Part shown: positions 6,805 through 14,843 of the stretch, in pieces | Numbering within the stretch: the stretch's first letter is position 1 | Layout: every line of letters starts with the position of its first letter | Origin: an uncultured Alphaproteobacteria bacterium | GTDB lineage: Bacteria > Pseudomonadota > Alphaproteobacteria > RS24 | Length of the DNA stretch: 37,922 nucleotides | Direction: 5' to 3' | Assembly (NCBI GenBank): GCA_938091085.1 | Contig: CALKOC010000041.1 | Location: forward strand, 1-37,922 | The notes under the pieces: model-generated | Database searches by the model: none | Seen by the model: only the letters and a program-made list of their open reading frames with translations | What the model was told of the DNA's origin: nothing | Position numbers and translations under genes: made by a program

Positions 6805-8763
6805 ATGACAACATCTCAACTTGGGCGTCCCGGCCTGTTTTTTCTAATCGCCGCCTTTGCGAGCACTCTTCTTGTTGCTTGCGGTGACCAACAAGACTCA
6901 GAGAAGCAAGTTGATGAAGGTGTGCCGCCTCTCTCAAATCAGGCGACATCTTCAACCACCTCACCCGACGGGGTGTATTGGGGGGACCTGCATATTCACT
7001 CACGACTTTCTATGGACTCTTTCTCATTCGGCAACCGCACACTTTCTGCCGATGATGCATTTAAATTCGCTAAGGGAGAGCCGATTGAGGCGCATACGGG
7101 TGATATTGCACAACTGAAAAAGCCATTAGACTTTTTATTGGTGTCGGATCACGCTGAATTCCTCGGCGTTGTTGCGAGTATTATGGACCGCAAACACGGC
7201 ATTGATGAAACCGAGCTAGGTAAGCGTTGGAAGGGCTGGTTAGAAGAAAATAATATTCAGGCCATTCTCGAAGAATGGGTCGGCGCGCTTGACGAGGCTT
7301 CCAGTCCCGCTGGAGATAAAGCGCAAAACATCAAATATCCAGCTGACTCATTTTTTAATGAAGTTTGGCAAGACATGGTGGATACGGCAGAAAGACATAA
7401 TGACCCTGGCAAGTTTTCAGCTTTTTCCGGCTATGAATGGACGTCAATGATTGACGGCGATAATTTGCACCGCGTTGTGATTTTCAGAGATGGCCCTGAG
7501 AAAACCTCTGGGGTTATTCCTGTTTCCTCTATTGAAAGTAATGACCCTGAATATCTTTGGTCGCGTCTTGAGGATTATGAGCAAAAAACAGGTGGGCAGG
7601 TTTTGGCGATACCACATAACAGTAATCTATCGGAAGGCCGCATGTTTTCAGAAGACCGCATATCGGGTGCGATGCTTGACACGGCCTATGCCAATACGCG
7701 TATCAGATGGGAACCTGTGCTTGAAATGACTCAGGTTAAGGGCGACTCGGAAACGCACCCTCTTGTTTCACCAAATGATGGTTTTGCAGATTTCGAGAAT
7801 TGGGATGAAACAGACATTAACAGGAACGCAATCCCTGAGGATGTAAAGAAAGAGGTGTTTACAGGCAGCTATGCGCGTCCTGCGCTTAAAACAGGCTTGT
7901 CGCTTGAAGAGAAGTTGGGTGTGAACCCATTTAAATTCGGCATGATCGGCAGCACGGACTCGCACACAGTCATGGCAACGGCTGACAGTGACAATTATTA
8001 TGGTAAATTTGTTGACTCCGAGCCGTCGCCCGAGCGCCTTATGAGCAAAATGGGGGGCATTTTGTGGAACAATAGAATGCTTACTGCCGCTGGATACGCA
8101 GCTGTTTGGGCGCAAGAAAATTCACGCGAAGCCATTTTTGACGCCATTAAACGCAAGGAGGTTTATGCCACAACGGGTCCGCGCATTGTTTTACGCTTCT
8201 TTGGCGGCTGGGACTTTGATGCCGCCGATCTCGCCCAGGCAGATTATGCTGCGCTGGGCTACCAAAAAGGCGTTCCAATGGGTGGTGACTTAATGGGTGG
8301 CGACTTAATAGGGATTGATGCAAAAAATACCGCGCCGCGCTTTATGATAACTGCCAGCAAAGATCCTGATGGTGCTAATCTCGACCGTGTGCAAATCGTC
8401 AAGGGTTGGCTTGCCGCTGACGGCTCCTTGCAAGAGAAGGTCTTTGATGTTGCCTGGTCTGATGCACGTGTTATTGACACTGAAACAGGTTCATTGCCGC
8501 CCGTCGGGTCGACTGTTAATGTTGCAAAAGCAACTTATACCAACACAATTGGTGCAGAAAACCTGTCAACGGTTTGGACAGACCCTATGTTTGACTCATC
8601 TTTGCGGGCTTTTTACTATGTCCGTGTTCTAGAGATTCCTACACCGCGCTGGACAACTTATGATGCACAAAGATTTAACCTCGATTTGCCCGATGATGTT
8701 CCGGTTTCTATTCAGGAAAGAGTTTATTCATCGCCAATCTGGTTCACGCCAACGGCACAATAA
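6805..8763 (+). CDS. DUF3604 family PHP-like lipoprotein
   Basis: 652 residues from the chosen ATG at 6805, which follows GGAGGG at 8 bases; the in-frame ATG at 6769 lacks such a site. A lipoprotein signal peptide ends in LLVACG with Cys26 as the lipidated residue, so the mature protein is attached to a membrane and faces the periplasm or the outside. GDLHIH at 60-65 (His63, His65), LVSDHAEFLG, IPHNSNLS and IGSTDSH repeat the putative metal-binding motifs of the paralogue at 2029-4095. Unlike that paralogue, it has no cysteine besides Cys26. A 15-base tandem duplication repeats MGGDL at 492-501. It heads a plus-strand unit with a PpiC-like foldase and a HupE/UreJ permease. Function is unassigned; a metal-dependent hydrolase is inferred. 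Confidence 0.9.
   Translation: MTTSQLGRPGLFFLIAAFASTLLVACGDQQDSEKQVDEGVPPLSNQATSSTTSPDGVYWGDLHIHSRLSMDSFSFGNRTLSADDAFKFAKGEPIEAHTGDIAQLKKPLDFLLVSDHAEFLGVVASIMDRKHGIDETELGKRWKGWLEENNIQAILEEWVGALDEASSPAGDKAQNIKYPADSFFNEVWQDMVDTAERHNDPGKFSAFSGYEWTSMIDGDNLHRVVIFRDGPEKTSGVIPVSSIESNDPEYLWSRLEDYEQKTGGQVLAIPHNSNLSEGRMFSEDRISGAMLDTAYANTRIRWEPVLEMTQVKGDSETHPLVSPNDGFADFENWDETDINRNAIPEDVKKEVFTGSYARPALKTGLSLEEKLGVNPFKFGMIGSTDSHTVMATADSDNYYGKFVDSEPSPERLMSKMGGILWNNRMLTAAGYAAVWAQENSREAIFDAIKRKEVYATTGPRIVLRFFGGWDFDAADLAQADYAALGYQKGVPMGGDLMGGDLIGIDAKNTAPRFMITASKDPDGANLDRVQIVKGWLAADGSLQEKVFDVAWSDARVIDTETGSLPPVGSTVNVAKATYTNTIGAENLSTVWTDPMFDSSLRAFYYVRVLEIPTPRWTTYDAQRFNLDLPDDVPVSIQERVYSSPIWFTPTAQ
8278..8307 (+). 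repeat. 15-base tandem duplication inside the DUF3604 gene
   Basis: ATGGGTGGTGACTTA (8278-8292) is followed directly by ATGGGTGGCGACTTA (8293-8307), one mismatch. It encodes MGGDL twice at a place where family members usually have one PMGGDL-like motif; the paralogue at 2029-4095 has a single PMGAHL there. It looks like a recent in-frame duplication. Confidence 0.85.
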
Positions 8764-8817
8764 AGAGGTGCGGCATAATCCTTTTGGTTATCTGCTTCAA
8801 ACTTGGTTGACATCAGT

Positions 8818-9696
8818 ATGAACCTTAAGATGCAAATCAAGCCTGTTGTGGCTGTGCTTGTCCGTGAGCCATTATTTATTTTTGTGCTTTTCTCGGCTGT
8901 TCTGTATGGGATTTTTCTAGTTCAAAAACCTGTGCCGGAAAATACAATTATTGTCTCAGAGGCGAAACTTCAGGAGTTTTATCAATATAAGCGTCAGAGC
9001 TTTGGCTTGCCATCGGTTGCCAATAAGCTTGAGGTCATGTCTACCGAGGAGCGCAATGCGCTCATTGAGGACTTTATCCGTGAGGAAGTGCTTGTGCGGG
9101 AGGCGCGACGCATGGGGTTGGATTCGGGTGATTTTATCATTCGCCAGCGTTTGATTCAGAAACTTGAATTTCTTGCGGATACGCAAGCTGACATACCGCA
9201 AAAAGCCGCCGCATCCGTGTCAGATTGGTATGAAACGCATAAGCAGAATTATAGCCAACCCGCTGAGATTAGCTTTACGCATATTTATTTTGCCAGCACA
9301 TCTGAAGCAAAAGACGAAAGCAAAAAACAGGCAGAAGATGTTTTGTTAGCTCTGAATGCTGACCCGTCAGCGGCATCAGCTGGGCTGGGGGATCGTTTTA
9401 ATTATCACAAGTCTTATCAACGCAAATCGCAGACCGACATTGCGGCTCATTTTGGCGAGGGCTTTGCTTTGGCAGTGTTTGGGCTTTTGATTGATGAAGC
9501 CTGGCAAGGTCCCTTGGCGTCTCGCCATGGGTATCATTTGGTGCGGGTGGTTAATAAAACCGATGCCGCCATACCAAGCTTGGCGGATATTCGTGAGAAG
9601 GTGCTTTTTGATTTGAAGCTGTCGCTGACCGAGGCGGCGCGTCAAGAGCATGCGGATCGTCTGCGAAAAAAATACACTGTTATTTATGATCAATGA
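8818..9696 (+). CDS. Membrane-anchored PpiC/SurA-type peptidyl-prolyl isomerase
   Basis: 292 residues from ATG 8818; an in-frame TTG at 8803 is possible, and neither has a strong ribosome-binding site. Residues 18-36 form one transmembrane anchor, leaving the rest in the periplasm. A SurA-like helical region (about 75-120, with ALIEDFIREEVLVREARRMG) precedes a parvulin-type domain at about 150-247, marked by ISFTHIYF, FGEGFALAVFGL and GPLASRHGYHLVRV. Such proteins fold or chaperone exported proteins. It lies 54 bases after the DUF3604 lipoprotein gene and overlaps the HupE/UreJ gene by ATGA, so it is translationally coupled to it. A dedicated folding role for one of these neighbours is inference. 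Confidence 0.87.
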   Translation: MNLKMQIKPVVAVLVREPLFIFVLFSAVLYGIFLVQKPVPENTIIVSEAKLQEFYQYKRQSFGLPSVANKLEVMSTEERNALIEDFIREEVLVREARRMGLDSGDFIIRQRLIQKLEFLADTQADIPQKAAASVSDWYETHKQNYSQPAEISFTHIYFASTSEAKDESKKQAEDVLLALNADPSAASAGLGDRFNYHKSYQRKSQTDIAAHFGEGFALAVFGLLIDEAWQGPLASRHGYHLVRVVNKTDAAIPSLADIREKVLFDLKLSLTEAARQEHADRLRKKYTVIYDQ

Positions 9697-10763
9697 TGTC
9701 TGGGTATAGACAGCTTGCTTTTTTTATTATGCTTGGCGTGATTTTGGGTCAGGTGGGAGGCGGTGTGTCCGTTATTTCGCCTGCCTCAGCGCATGATCCA
9801 CGCCCCGTATTGATTGATATTTATCAAGATGACTCCCGCCCAGGTGAGTTGAAGCTTGAATGGAAAATCCCCGGCTCTTTATCTCCGCAAAAGCATCCGA
9901 TAATTAATTTTGCAACGGCCTGTAATTTAACACGCACCAATCCGGTGCGCTTTTCGGGTGAAGCTTATTATGGCGGGGCTGACTTCCTCTGCTCGGGAAT
10001 CACGCCGAATTTTACGCCCGTTTTGACGCTGACTTATCCGATGGGTAATCCGTCACTTTCAAGCTTTGTGCGCTTACATAAAGATAATTTGGATGGTGAT
10101 GAGGCGACAGCCATGTTCCTGCTTAAGCCAGATGAGCTTTCCTGGGCAATACCTCAGGCTTTGGCGCCGTCATCCGCGACATCCTCTTTGGTGGCGCGCG
10201 CTTATCTGGAGCTCGGCTTCAGTCATATTTTACAGGGCTGGGATCATCTTTTGTTTCTCATCTGTCTGATGGCGTTGGCGACCATGCCTCGTAAAATATT
10301 CTGGGCTGTGACGGGCTTCACAATTGGTCATAGCTTCACATTGGCGGCGGCGTCTTTGAAAATTGTTACCTTGCCAGTTATTTATGTCGAAACCCTAATT
10401 TCATTGAGCATTATTCTTGTTTGCGTTGAGCTTTTGCAGGCTAGTAGACAAACGCTAGCGCGTTCTTACCCAGTTTTGATTTCTTTGTTTTTCGGGCTGG
10501 TGCATGGGCTGGGCTTTGCCAATGAGCTTATCAGTATCGGCTTCCCTGACGATGGGCTGGTTGCAGCACTCCTGTTTTTTAATCTGGGGGTCGAGGCTGG
10601 GCAACTTGCTTTTGTCGCCCCGGTTATGTTCCTCGCTTTTGTGGTGCAGAGATATATTGGGGCAGCGCGTCACTTGTCTGAGACGATGGGTTATAAGTAT
10701 GTGTTTTACACAATCGGCTTTGTTGCTTGTTACTGGTTTGTCGAGCGCAGCTTACAATTTTAA
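9693..10763 (+). CDS. HupE/UreJ-family permease with N-terminal periplasmic domain
   Basis: 356 residues. A signal peptide (about 1-33) ends in ASA before HDP, so the mature chain starts with a His, as is common in this family and suited to metal binding. Residues 34-170 form an exported domain with a likely Cys77-Cys100 disulfide. Several membrane helices follow from about 175, with conserved polar residues His178, His185 (GWDH), His213 (TIGHSF), Glu233, His271 (GLVHGLG) and Glu301 (GVEAGQ). HupE/UreJ relatives carry nickel or cobalt. The start overlaps the PpiC stop. With no hydrogenase or urease nearby, its metal may serve the DUF3604 protein; that is inference. A strong terminator follows. 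Confidence 0.88.
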   Translation: MMSGYRQLAFFIMLGVILGQVGGGVSVISPASAHDPRPVLIDIYQDDSRPGELKLEWKIPGSLSPQKHPIINFATACNLTRTNPVRFSGEAYYGGADFLCSGITPNFTPVLTLTYPMGNPSLSSFVRLHKDNLDGDEATAMFLLKPDELSWAIPQALAPSSATSSLVARAYLELGFSHILQGWDHLLFLICLMALATMPRKIFWAVTGFTIGHSFTLAAASLKIVTLPVIYVETLISLSIILVCVELLQASRQTLARSYPVLISLFFGLVHGLGFANELISIGFPDDGLVAALLFFNLGVEAGQLAFVAPVMFLAFVVQRYIGAARHLSETMGYKYVFYTIGFVACYWFVERSLQF

Positions 10764-10784
10764 GCATATAATTTTAGGTATAAA

Positions 10785-10812
10785 AAAACCCCCACCCAAG
10801 GGCGGGGGTTTT
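10785..10812. terminator. Strong bidirectional Rho-independent terminator
   Basis: AAAACCCCCACCC (10785-10797), loop AA, GGGCGGGGGTTTT (10800-10812): a GC-rich stem with one A/C mismatch, flanked by A and T tracts on both sides. It separates the plus-strand HupE/UreJ gene (ends 10763) from the convergent TonB receptor gene (ends 10835) and can stop transcription from both directions. Confidence 0.92.
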
Positions 10813-10834
10813 AATCTTGTAAAAACCTTACGGC

Positions 10835-13099
10835 TTAGAATTCATATCCGATTTTCATACCGAAATGCTGTCTCTTAGCAGGGGCAGCAAATGCGAATGC
10901 ACCAGCATCAAATGGGCGTGCAATACGTCCACCTTCTTCCAGAATATCATTACCGAATACGGTAACTCTAATCTGGCGGCCATTAGAAGTTTCGGAACGG
11001 AATGTTGCTGACAGGTCAAGAGACTCATATGAGTCAACTTTAACGTTTGGACCATTTACAAAATCAAACGTTTTCCAGTTAGCTTGTCCCCAATACTCAT
11101 CACGACCACTGAAGGTACCTGCAAGAGTAAGGTCACCGCCTGAAAGCTCGACATCGTAATCGAAGCCAACGCTAAAGGTGTACTCAGGTGCCATTCTCAG
11201 CTTAGCAATGTTGGAAATATCAACACCACCATCGTCATAACTATCATAGTCGGCGTCAAGAATACCAATAGCTGTGTTAAAGCTCAGATTATCTGATGCA
11301 TAGTAACGGCTTTCAATTTCGAGACCGGAGATAGAAACTTCAGCGGCGTTTAAGCTGAAGGTACAGGTGACCGAAGCGGCCTGACCACAAAGGTTACCAT
11401 TTGTAGTTACCTGCTCCTGCTTGTCTTTATAATCTGCCATGAAAGCTGTGATATTGAAAACAAGAGAGTCGGTTGGCTCAAGTCTCAGACCTGCTTCGTA
11501 GTTGATGACTTCTTCAGTACCAAATGGTGTACAGGTTGCTGGATCTGTACAGCGAGCGAATACACCACCACTTCTAAAGCCGTTTGCAACAGAAACATAG
11601 GCCATGCCGATGTCGAAGTTTCTTTCCAGAATGAGTCTATGCTGGAGATAGTCATCTTCATAGATTTCATTGACTGCGTTTGCGAAACCACCAGCTGGTA
11701 CTGTTCCATTTGCTGCAAAAGCATTCTTGTCTGCGAGGCTTGCGAAGTTTCTGACGAAGAAATCTTTTTCTTCTTCAGTATATCTCAATCCTAATGTAGC
11801 AGACCATTCACTGCTTATGTCATAGGACACTTCACCAAAGAGAGCTGTTGCTTCAAGTTCTTGACCTGAAACAAAGCTTTGAACAGGACCGGAGTCTTGG
11901 TCGAAGCTTGCATCTAGATAGTAGTAACCAAGCACATAGCTTAATGGGCCGTCGAAATCAGAAATGAGTTGGAATTCTTGAGAGAATTGCTCAAATTTAA
12001 TATCACGTATAACTGGGAACACGATCGTTGGTGAACCCCATGAGCTAATTGTAAACAGCTCCTCAGAGTCTTGATCACCTGTGATTGATTTCAGTGTATG
12101 ATTGCCTAATTCAACTTCCACATTAAGTGTCAGATTATCAGTCCCATATGTCATGCCAAATGGCGCTGCATCATATGTTGTGTTGTAATCATTAGCTTCA
12201 GACAAATCCGCAGACGCACTCGCACATTTTAGCGGATCTGCTGGAACTGCAGCGCCGATGCCTGTACAGAAGTTAAATACGCCTGTGTCAGATGTGATTG
12301 CAAGATTATTCCGATTTGATTGATCATCAACACTATCGTAAATGACGTTTACATAGACTTTTTCTGTTAAATCAAAATCCAAGGAAATAGTGTGTGACTC
12401 AACGTCTTTGAGTTGATCTCTACGTTGGGTGGTCACGTTATACATCCAGTTGTCGGCTTCCAATTGGCGCATGCCAATTTTGAGGCCAGCTTTATCACCA
12501 ATCGGGAAGTTAACAATAGCCTGCAAGTCTTGCGTTGAATCTTCTTCGATACCAACTTGCATTTTAAAACCAAGTTCTCTTGTTGGTGTTGTACGTTTGA
12601 TATTGATAACACCACCAATTGTATTACGACCGTACAATGTGCCTTGAGGTCCACGAAGAACTTCGATTGACTCGACATCAAACAGATCCAAGTTTACGCC
12701 GCCATTGTTTGCAGCGAATACGCCGTCAATGGTGACACCAACAGCTGGGTCATTTGATTTCTCTGTATCATCATAATTAAGACCACGAATTGATGCCGCA
12801 AGACCTGCGCCTGCATAAGCCATATCGTGAAAAGCAACGTTTGGAACGAGTTTGCCCAAATCTTGCGTCATGGGAATATTACCCTTATCAATCTGCGCCG
12901 CTGTCAGTGCTGACACTGCAACTGGAACATCTTGAATTGACTCTGAACGCTTACGCGCTGTAACAATTATTTCGTCTGTCGCCTGGGCCTGAGCCTTAGA
13001 GACGAGCGACAAACTTGCCTGTGTGCCAAATGTAGACACAACAAGCGCACTCGCCGCAAAACCTGCCAATAATTTTGGCAGTTTTTTAGTGAATTGCAT
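10835..13099 (-). CDS. TonB-dependent outer-membrane receptor
   Basis: 754 residues. A signal peptide of about 38 residues ends near AQA. The mature N-terminus has the TonB-box-like DEIIVTARKR (42-51), then the plug domain with SIQDVPVAVSALTAAQI and the IEVLRGPQGTLYGRNTIGG motif. The rest is a beta barrel, ending in FGMKIGYEF with the terminal Phe required for outer-membrane insertion. It imports a large or scarce ligand using TonB energy. The style resembles the many substrate receptors of sphingomonads and related marine bacteria rather than classic siderophore receptors, though iron chelates are not excluded. The ATG follows AGGAGGG. It sits downstream of the esterase and GFA genes on the same strand, with a 186-base gap that probably holds its own promoter. 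Confidence 0.95.
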   Translation of the reverse strand: MQFTKKLPKLLAGFAASALVVSTFGTQASLSLVSKAQAQATDEIIVTARKRSESIQDVPVAVSALTAAQIDKGNIPMTQDLGKLVPNVAFHDMAYAGAGLAASIRGLNYDDTEKSNDPAVGVTIDGVFAANNGGVNLDLFDVESIEVLRGPQGTLYGRNTIGGVINIKRTTPTRELGFKMQVGIEEDSTQDLQAIVNFPIGDKAGLKIGMRQLEADNWMYNVTTQRRDQLKDVESHTISLDFDLTEKVYVNVIYDSVDDQSNRNNLAITSDTGVFNFCTGIGAAVPADPLKCASASADLSEANDYNTTYDAAPFGMTYGTDNLTLNVEVELGNHTLKSITGDQDSEELFTISSWGSPTIVFPVIRDIKFEQFSQEFQLISDFDGPLSYVLGYYYLDASFDQDSGPVQSFVSGQELEATALFGEVSYDISSEWSATLGLRYTEEEKDFFVRNFASLADKNAFAANGTVPAGGFANAVNEIYEDDYLQHRLILERNFDIGMAYVSVANGFRSGGVFARCTDPATCTPFGTEEVINYEAGLRLEPTDSLVFNITAFMADYKDKQEQVTTNGNLCGQAASVTCTFSLNAAEVSISGLEIESRYYASDNLSFNTAIGILDADYDSYDDGGVDISNIAKLRMAPEYTFSVGFDYDVELSGGDLTLAGTFSGRDEYWGQANWKTFDFVNGPNVKVDSYESLDLSATFRSETSNGRQIRVTVFGNDILEEGGRIARPFDAGAFAFAAPAKRQHFGMKIGYEF

Positions 13100-13190
13100 G
13101 ATTTCACCCTCCTAAAAAAATTATAAGTCAAAGCACTTACAAAAATAAATTTGACTTGGCTACATGTTACAAATTTGGGCAATAAGCAAA

Positions 13191-13213
13191 CCTAAAAAAT
13201 AGACTAGTTTAGG
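13191..13213. promoter_or_regulatory. Inverted repeat upstream of TonB receptor
   Basis: CCTAAA (13191-13196) and TTTAGG (13208-13213) form a 6+6 inverted repeat about 92 bases upstream of the receptor start. The right arm overlaps the palindrome TAGGCCTA (13210-13217). An operator or a terminator-like element for the upstream esterase is possible; there is no direct support for either. The remainder of the 186-base gap (13100-13285) is AT-rich and holds no gene. Confidence 0.3.
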
Positions 13214-13285
13214 CCTATTTCGCATTTCCAAACAAATTTGTTGCAAATATGCATCACAACTGTTGGGTTGCTCCCCTTTGGGAAA

Positions 13286-14251
13286 TTAACCGAAGATATC
13301 GTTCAGAAAAATCTCGATTTCCTGCTTGCACCGCTGGGCCGGTGCCGAAGTCGGTGCAATGCCGTCAAATCCATGGCAAACACCTGCATAAACATGCAAA
13401 TCAGTTGGTACGCCAGCCTTTATCAAGTTGCCGGCATAAAGAATATCTTCTCCGGCGAACAAATCGAGGTCACCGACCACCATAAAGGTTTTGGGTAGGC
13501 CAGATAAATTCATCGTTCGGGCCGCAGCGGCGTAGGCGGGTATATCGGACTGGCCGAACAATTTACCTAGATAGGATTGCCAGCCAAAAAGATTGCTGGC
13601 GCGTTGCCAAACAAAAAAATCATCATCTGGGGTGCTGGCGGGTGCTACATTCGTATCGTCCAGCATGGGGTAGACCAGCACCTGCCCGCATAAATCATGT
13701 CCGGCTTCGTCTCTGTTCAAAAGACTAAGGCCAGCGGCAAGCCCGCCACCTGCGCTGACGCCAAGAATGGCGACTTTATTTTGATCAATCATGAGGCTTT
13801 CAGCGTCACGCATGATGAGATTCAGTGCCGCATAACAATCTTGAAGTGGAGCGGGGTAAGGATGTTCAGGCGCTAGGCGATAATCAACAACAGCGACGGC
13901 GCAGTTGAGCGTCAGGGCGAGTTGCTTCGCCATATAGCCGTCGCTTTCTGCCGAGCCGAGAATATAGCCACCGCCATGAATCCATAAAAGACAGGGTAAT
14001 GGTGCAGTCGTGTCTGTTGGGCGATGTAAAAATAATGGTACCTCAAAGCCGTCTTGTGCATTTTTTGCCGTCAGCTCACGGGTTTCAACCCCCTCAATGG
14101 CGGGTCGGTCTTTTGCCATTTCAGCTGCAATAACCCCGTAGGCGGCACGCTTCTCTTGATAATTTTCGGCCGTTAACGGTGTGGACATTAAATCAGGGAG
14201 GTGATCGAGAATATTGGTAATGTCATCAATAAGGTGCTTTGTGGTGGTCAT
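13286..14251 (-). CDS. Alpha/beta hydrolase, hormone-sensitive-lipase type esterase
   Basis: 321 residues, cytoplasmic with no signal peptide. HGGGY at 92-96 is the oxyanion-hole motif of the HSL family. The nucleophile elbow GVSAGG places Ser166, with Asp261 or Asp263 (GDLDLF) and His293 (CHGFDG) completing the triad. YRLAPEHPYPAP (124-135) is also diagnostic. Such enzymes hydrolyse short- to medium-chain carboxyl esters or lactones. It is 32 bases downstream of the GFA gene on the same strand and precedes the TonB receptor. In this setting it may release an acyl group from the imported substrate; the exact ester is unknown. Confidence 0.92.
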   Translation of the reverse strand: MTTTKHLIDDITNILDHLPDLMSTPLTAENYQEKRAAYGVIAAEMAKDRPAIEGVETRELTAKNAQDGFEVPLFLHRPTDTTAPLPCLLWIHGGGYILGSAESDGYMAKQLALTLNCAVAVVDYRLAPEHPYPAPLQDCYAALNLIMRDAESLMIDQNKVAILGVSAGGGLAAGLSLLNRDEAGHDLCGQVLVYPMLDDTNVAPASTPDDDFFVWQRASNLFGWQSYLGKLFGQSDIPAYAAAARTMNLSGLPKTFMVVGDLDLFAGEDILYAGNLIKAGVPTDLHVYAGVCHGFDGIAPTSAPAQRCKQEIEIFLNDIFG

Positions 14252-14283
14252 GTTACCGCCTTCATAGATTAGTTTTTAATGTT

Positions 14284-14691
14284 TTAAGCTGGTGGATTTC
14301 TGTCAAAACTCGTCAGAGCTGCATCCACAGGTGACCATGTGCTTTCAGATTCATGCCAGCAATTTGCCTCCGGCTTGACCCATGACGAGTCATCCATTGT
14401 GCCGGCCTTAACAAAAACATGATCCGGGATTTCCTCAACAAAAGTTAGCATTTGTGAGCCACATACAGGGCAAAACCCCCGCCCGACATGCGACCCGTCC
14501 GTTCCCCTGCTTTTATAAAGTTTGTGTTCACCTGAAAGCTTAACACTCTCACGGGGTAACATCACAATCGTTGCCTTGCCGGAGCCAGTAACTTTTTGAC
14601 AATCCTTGCAATGACAATGGAGTGCCGCCTCGGTTTTGGTTTCGTCCAATTCATAAGACAACTGCCCGCATAGGCATGACCCTGTAATCAT
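14284..14691 (-). CDS. GFA/CENP-V family zinc protein
   Basis: 135 residues. Seven cysteines fit the glutathione-dependent formaldehyde-activating (Gfa) fold: Cys6 and Cys8 with Cys74 and Cys77 for structural zinc, and Cys26, Cys28 and Cys31 for the second zinc site. The opening GSCLCGQLSYEL and the GFCPVCGSQM segment are typical. The founding member was proposed to add glutathione to formaldehyde, but most family members have unknown roles, so a general thiol-adduct or aldehyde role is only a suggestion. Oxidative demethylation by the neighbouring Rieske enzyme would release formaldehyde, which makes the pairing notable. It is upstream of the esterase on the minus strand and divergent from the Rieske gene at 14844. 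Confidence 0.88.
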   Translation of the reverse strand: MITGSCLCGQLSYELDETKTEAALHCHCKDCQKVTGSGKATIVMLPRESVKLSGEHKLYKSRGTDGSHVGRGFCPVCGSQMLTFVEEIPDHVFVKAGTMDDSSWVKPEANCWHESESTWSPVDAALTSFDRNPPA

Positions 14692-14843
14692 TTACCCCCC
14701 CTTACTGAACTTAAATGCCCTCAAAATAACTTCGATTTAGCGACAAGCTTCAAAATTTACGGCCTGTATCGCTACTCCCACAAGTTCTAGGTGTCGTAAT
14801 TTCAATGTTAGATTAAGCTTATGACAAATTTGAGGAGGTCACA

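Noticed and set aside
13151-13180. TTGACTTGGCTACATG as a sigma-70 promoter
   Set aside because: The TTGACT lies on the plus strand, while the gene it would serve (TonB receptor) is on the minus strand; no plus-strand gene follows.
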